Positions 61,001 through 64,000 of a stretch of DNA of 64,000 bases are shown here, in pieces. Made by a program: the position numbers and the translations under genes. The notes under the pieces were generated by a model. The model did not search any database. It worked only from the letters and a program-made list of their open reading frames with translations, and was not told where the DNA came from. This DNA is from Dasypus novemcinctus (lineage: Eukaryota > Chordata > Mammalia > Cingulata > Dasypodidae). The DNA lies in assembly GCF_030445035.2 (NCBI RefSeq), contig NC_080704.1:26082499-26146498 (forward strand), read 5' to 3'. The stretch's first letter is position 1. Each line of letters opens with the position of its first letter.

Positions 61001-62333
61001 TATGTATTTATAATATTTTATATCTTCTTGTTAAATTAACCCCTTTATCAGTATCTCGTGTGCTTCTTTGTCCCTTGTAACAGTTTTTTACTTAAAACAT
61101 ATTTTATCTGATATTAGTATAGCTACTCCAGCTCCCTTTTGGTTACTATTTGTATGGCACATGTTTTTCCATCCTTTTATTTCACCTACCTATGGCTTTG
61201 AATTTAAGGCGAGTCTCCTATAAAAAGCATATAATTGGGTAGTGCTTTTTTATCCATTCTACGAATCTCCACCTTTTCACCAGAGAGTTTAATCCATTTA
61301 CATTTAAACTAGCTACCAATAATTCTTTCTTATGCCATCTTGTAATTTAGTTTTTGTAAGCTGTATATCTTTTGTGTTCCTCAATTCTTCCATTATGACC
61401 TACTTTCATATTTATTTGATCTTTTCTGGTGAACCATTTTGAGTCCTTATCATTTCGTTTTGTATATGTTCTTCTGATACTTTCTTTGTGGTTACCATTG
61501 GGCTTAATTTTAATATCCTAAATCTATGACAATCTCATTTGATTTGATACTAACTTAACTTCAATGGCATCCTCAAACTGTATTCCTATATCCTCTGTCA
61601 TCCTAGATTTTTGTTTTTCCTTGTCACAAATTATATCTTTATACATAGTGTGTCTAAAACCATAGATCTATCATTACTTTTTATTCATTTGCATTTTAGA
61701 TCCTGTAAGTAAAAAGAAGGGTAGTCACATAGAAAAAGTAGAATCCAATAATACTGGCATTTACAATTATCCATGTAGTGAATTTTACTACAGAACTCTT
61801 TTTCTTTCTGCCACTTCGATCTCCAGTCTAGTGTCATTTCCTTTAAATCTGAAAACTCCCTTTAGCATTGCTTGTAAGGAAGGTCTAGTGGTGATGAACT
61901 CCTTCATCTTTTGTTTATCTGGGAATGTCTTAATCTTTCCATTATTTTTAAAAGACAGTCTTAACGAATATAAAATCCTTCACTGGCAATTTTCTTTCCA
62001 CACTTTGATATTCCATCCTACTGCTTTCTTGTCTCCATGGTTACTAAAGTGAAATTGGCACTTAATGTTATTGGGGTTCCTTTGTACATTACATATTGCT
62101 TCTCTCTTACAGTTTTCAAGATTCTCTCTTTATCTTCGGCATTCAACAGTTTGATTTTAATGTGTCTGGGCATGGATCTATTTGAGTTAATCCTGTTTGG
62201 GATTCATTGGCTTTCTTAAATGTGTATATTCATATCTTTTGTTACATTTGGGAAGTTTTTTATTTCTTCAAATATTCCTTCTGCCTCTTTCTTTATTCCC
62301 CATCTGGGATTCCCATAGTGTGACTATTGGTAT

Positions 62334-63225
62334 ATTAGTCAGCCAAAGGGGGTGCTGTTGCAAAGTATCAGATATCTGTTGGCTTCTATAAAGGGTGTTT
62401 ATTTGAGGCAAAGGCTTAAAGTTTCAAGGCCCTAAAGAGTCCAACTCAAGGCTGCTTTCTCACCAAAGTCAATTGCCACATGTTGAAGCAGGATGGCGGG
62501 CAATCTCTTTCTGATCTCTCCTAGCTTTTTCCTCTTAACGCTGTTCCATGGGTCCAGCTTCTTCCAATCTCAGTGGTAAGCTGGCACAGGGCTTGTCTCT
62601 CAGGCTTCCTATATCAGTCTGGCATAGGGCTCATTTCTTTCTAGGTCTTACCAGCTGCTCAGCTGCTCTGTTCTCTTCAGCTACAAACTATCAGGTGAAT
62701 GGCTCATCATTCCCCAGGGCTCCCTACTGACATGGTCTAATTATCAAAGCCCTAATATTACAGGTAATTTAGTCAAGACATGTCAGCTGAATCTAATGCA
62801 TTCAAAGGGTATCATCAAATATTCCTGTTTTCTTTTAAAGTACCTCAAATCAGCACCTGTACTATTTGACTGGGCACTGCTTCTCCTGGAAATCCCATTT
62901 TATACCTTCTATGCTTTGGAAGGCCTGGAATGCCATGAATGTATGTAGATAGTTTTTTTAAGACTAAACAGTATCAAAAAACAAAGAAAATAGAATTCCA
63001 CCTTTTTAGGTGGAATAAACAGAAATTTTCAATAAACAGAAAATGTTTTAAAATAAATTTATCTTAATTATAATTAAAATAAAATTTTAATGGCTTAATG
63101 ATTAAAACGAAAAACCAAAAAAAAAAAAGAAGGGTATCATCACACCCAGATGAATAGATTAGTTTACAAACATAATCTTACTCTCTTTTCTTGGAATTCA
63201 TAAATAATCTTAAACTGCCACTATA
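62334..63225 (-). mobile_element. MaLR solo LTR inside L1, itself interrupted
   Basis: ATTAGTCAGCC.. AAGGGGGTGCTGTTGCAAAG start, CATGTTGAAGCAGGATGGCGG middle, CACCCAGATGAATAGATTAG and a TAAACTGCCACTATA end. GGTAT stands on both sides (62329-62333 and 63226-63230), and removing the LTR restores continuous L1 text. Net of the insert at 62817-63129 it is about 570 bp, normal for the family. Confidence 0.88.
62817..63129 (+). mobile_element. Poly(A)-tailed retrocopy of an unrecognised transcript
   Basis: A 313-bp insert in the LTR, flanked by AAGGGTATCATC at 62805-62816 and 63130-63141 (exact 12 bp), ending in an A-rich tail. AATAAA-like strings occur (for example 63014-63019). It does not resemble any SINE or L1 copy in the window. 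The first 130 bases (CAGCACCTGTACTATTTGACTG.. GGAAGGCCTGGAATGCC) look like unique mRNA-type sequence; the remainder is AT-rich like a 3' UTR. The source gene is unknown to me. Confidence 0.75.
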
Positions 63226-64000
63226 GGTATGCTTGATGGTGTCTCAGAGGTCTCTAAGTCTCTGTTAATTTTCCTTCATTTTTTATTCATTCTGTTCCTT
63301 TGCCTGAATTATTCCAATTTTCTTATATTTGAGTTCATGGAGTCTTTCTTCTGCCAGCTCCAATCTGCTGTTGAACTTCCCTAGACAATTTTTTATTTCA
63401 GTTAATTCTGGTCGTCATCTCCAATATTTCTGATTGGTTCCTTTTTTAAAAAAAATTTCTCTTTATTGAGATTCTCATTTTTTGTGTGTGTATATATATA
63501 TATAATTTTCCTGATATCCTTTAGTTCATTTTCTGTGTTTTCTTTACTTATTTGAACATATTTAAGATCTTTTTTTAAGGTATATGTCCAAATGTGGGTT
63601 TCTTCATTGATGGTTTTTGACATTTTATCTTGTTCTTTTAGATGGGCCATCATTTCTTGTTTTCTTTAGTTAGACATTGTACATTTTAATATTTTAATGT
63701 GTTAACTCTGGAATTTAGTCCCTGATTGTTCATTAAATTTTAATCTGGTAAGTGGCATGGCAGCAATTTCCCTGAGGGTGAGGAGCTAGCAAAAACCAAC
63801 CAATGCAACAAACACCTTTCACAGTCTTTGCAAATCGGTTCTGTGTTAGCTGGTGCTCTCCTTTAGAATTTGGCCCTCCTACTAAGAAAATATGACCAAG
63901 GTAAAGTGCAGGGTCTTCTATGGACTTTTCTGAATATCCACTAGTGAATTTAGGAATTCCCCCATTTATATTAATTTGAATGCTTGCTCTTCTCCCTATG

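Larger units (their letters stand above)
58050..64000 (-). mobile_element. Long antisense L1 (3' UTR to 5' UTR), degenerate, with nested LTR
   Basis: On the minus strand the element starts beyond the window end: 5'-UTR text lies at about 63700-64000, ORF1 at about 61850-63650 (interrupted 62334-63225), ORF2 at about 58100-61800, and the 3' end near 58050. Diagnostic antisense phrases include TCTGCAGTTGATGGACAGATGG (58480), CCCATTTGTCTATCC (59092), CTTTGACCCATTGGTTG (60565) and GGTGTCTCAGAGGTCTCTAAG (63238). An 83-codon minus-strand frame at 63402-63653 is a relic of the ORF1 coiled-coil region. Frequent stops show it is inactive. Confidence 0.88.

Overview
The window looks like intergenic or intronic DNA from a xenarthran mammal, most likely an armadillo (Dasypus). 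The main evidence is eight copies of a tRNA-derived SINE of the armadillo DAS type: Pol III A/B-box head, GC-rich body, AAATAAAT-rich tail. Other support comes from L1 elements with a distinctive long 3' UTR and from a MaLR LTR lineage that begins TGTAGCAGTTTGATAT. The rest is ordinary placental-mammal repeat content (MIR, L2, MLT2, MER5-like, L1M/HAL1-like). I recognise no functional protein-coding exon. The open frames present are chance frames or remnants of transposons, and family names are given from memory of repeat consensus sequences, without a database search.

Layout. 1-5466 is mostly unassigned AT-rich DNA with a HAL1/L1 ORF1-like piece split by a SINE, a MIR, a hAT-like element and an L2 end. 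5467-11040 is a block of L1 3'-UTR sequence in antisense; an old SINE and a complete two-LTR MaLR provirus (6477-9054, 5-bp target duplication) sit inside it. 11040-17200 holds older repeats, MaLR LTRs, an antisense L1 and a compound microsatellite. 17209-21895 is an L1 5'UTR/ORF1 region carrying nested SINE and L1 inserts, followed by a PGK1 processed pseudogene. 22186-34188 is a run of L1 3'-UTR insertions, L2, a degenerate sense L1 ORF2 (29050-31930), a SINE and an MLT2 LTR. 34801-48914 has an MLT2 LTR, a tail-to-tail SINE pair, several solo LTRs (MaLR and ERV1-like), L1 and L2 fragments and about 2.7 kb of apparently unique DNA.

The most striking object is at 48919-55856: a 6.94-kb endogenous retrovirus-like element. 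Its two 504-bp LTRs differ at one position, it is flanked by a 4-bp duplication (GTTC), it has an 18-nt primer-binding site matching the 3' end of tRNA-Arg(UCG/CCG), and it has a canonical polypurine tract. Yet its 5.93-kb interior has no recognisable gag, pol or env and no reading frame above about 125 codons. It is best read as a young non-autonomous, VL30-like class I element that moved using another virus's proteins. Its interior carries a second polypurine tract followed by a different LTR-like module, which suggests a recombinant origin.

55861-64000 returns to ordinary repeats: L1 fragments, a MIR, a SINE with a 20-G run, and a long antisense L1 (58050-64000) interrupted by a MaLR LTR. 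That LTR is itself interrupted by a 313-bp poly(A)-tailed retrocopy of an unrecognised transcript. The nesting order gives a relative insertion history at several points: L1 first, then LTR, then retrocopy or SINE.
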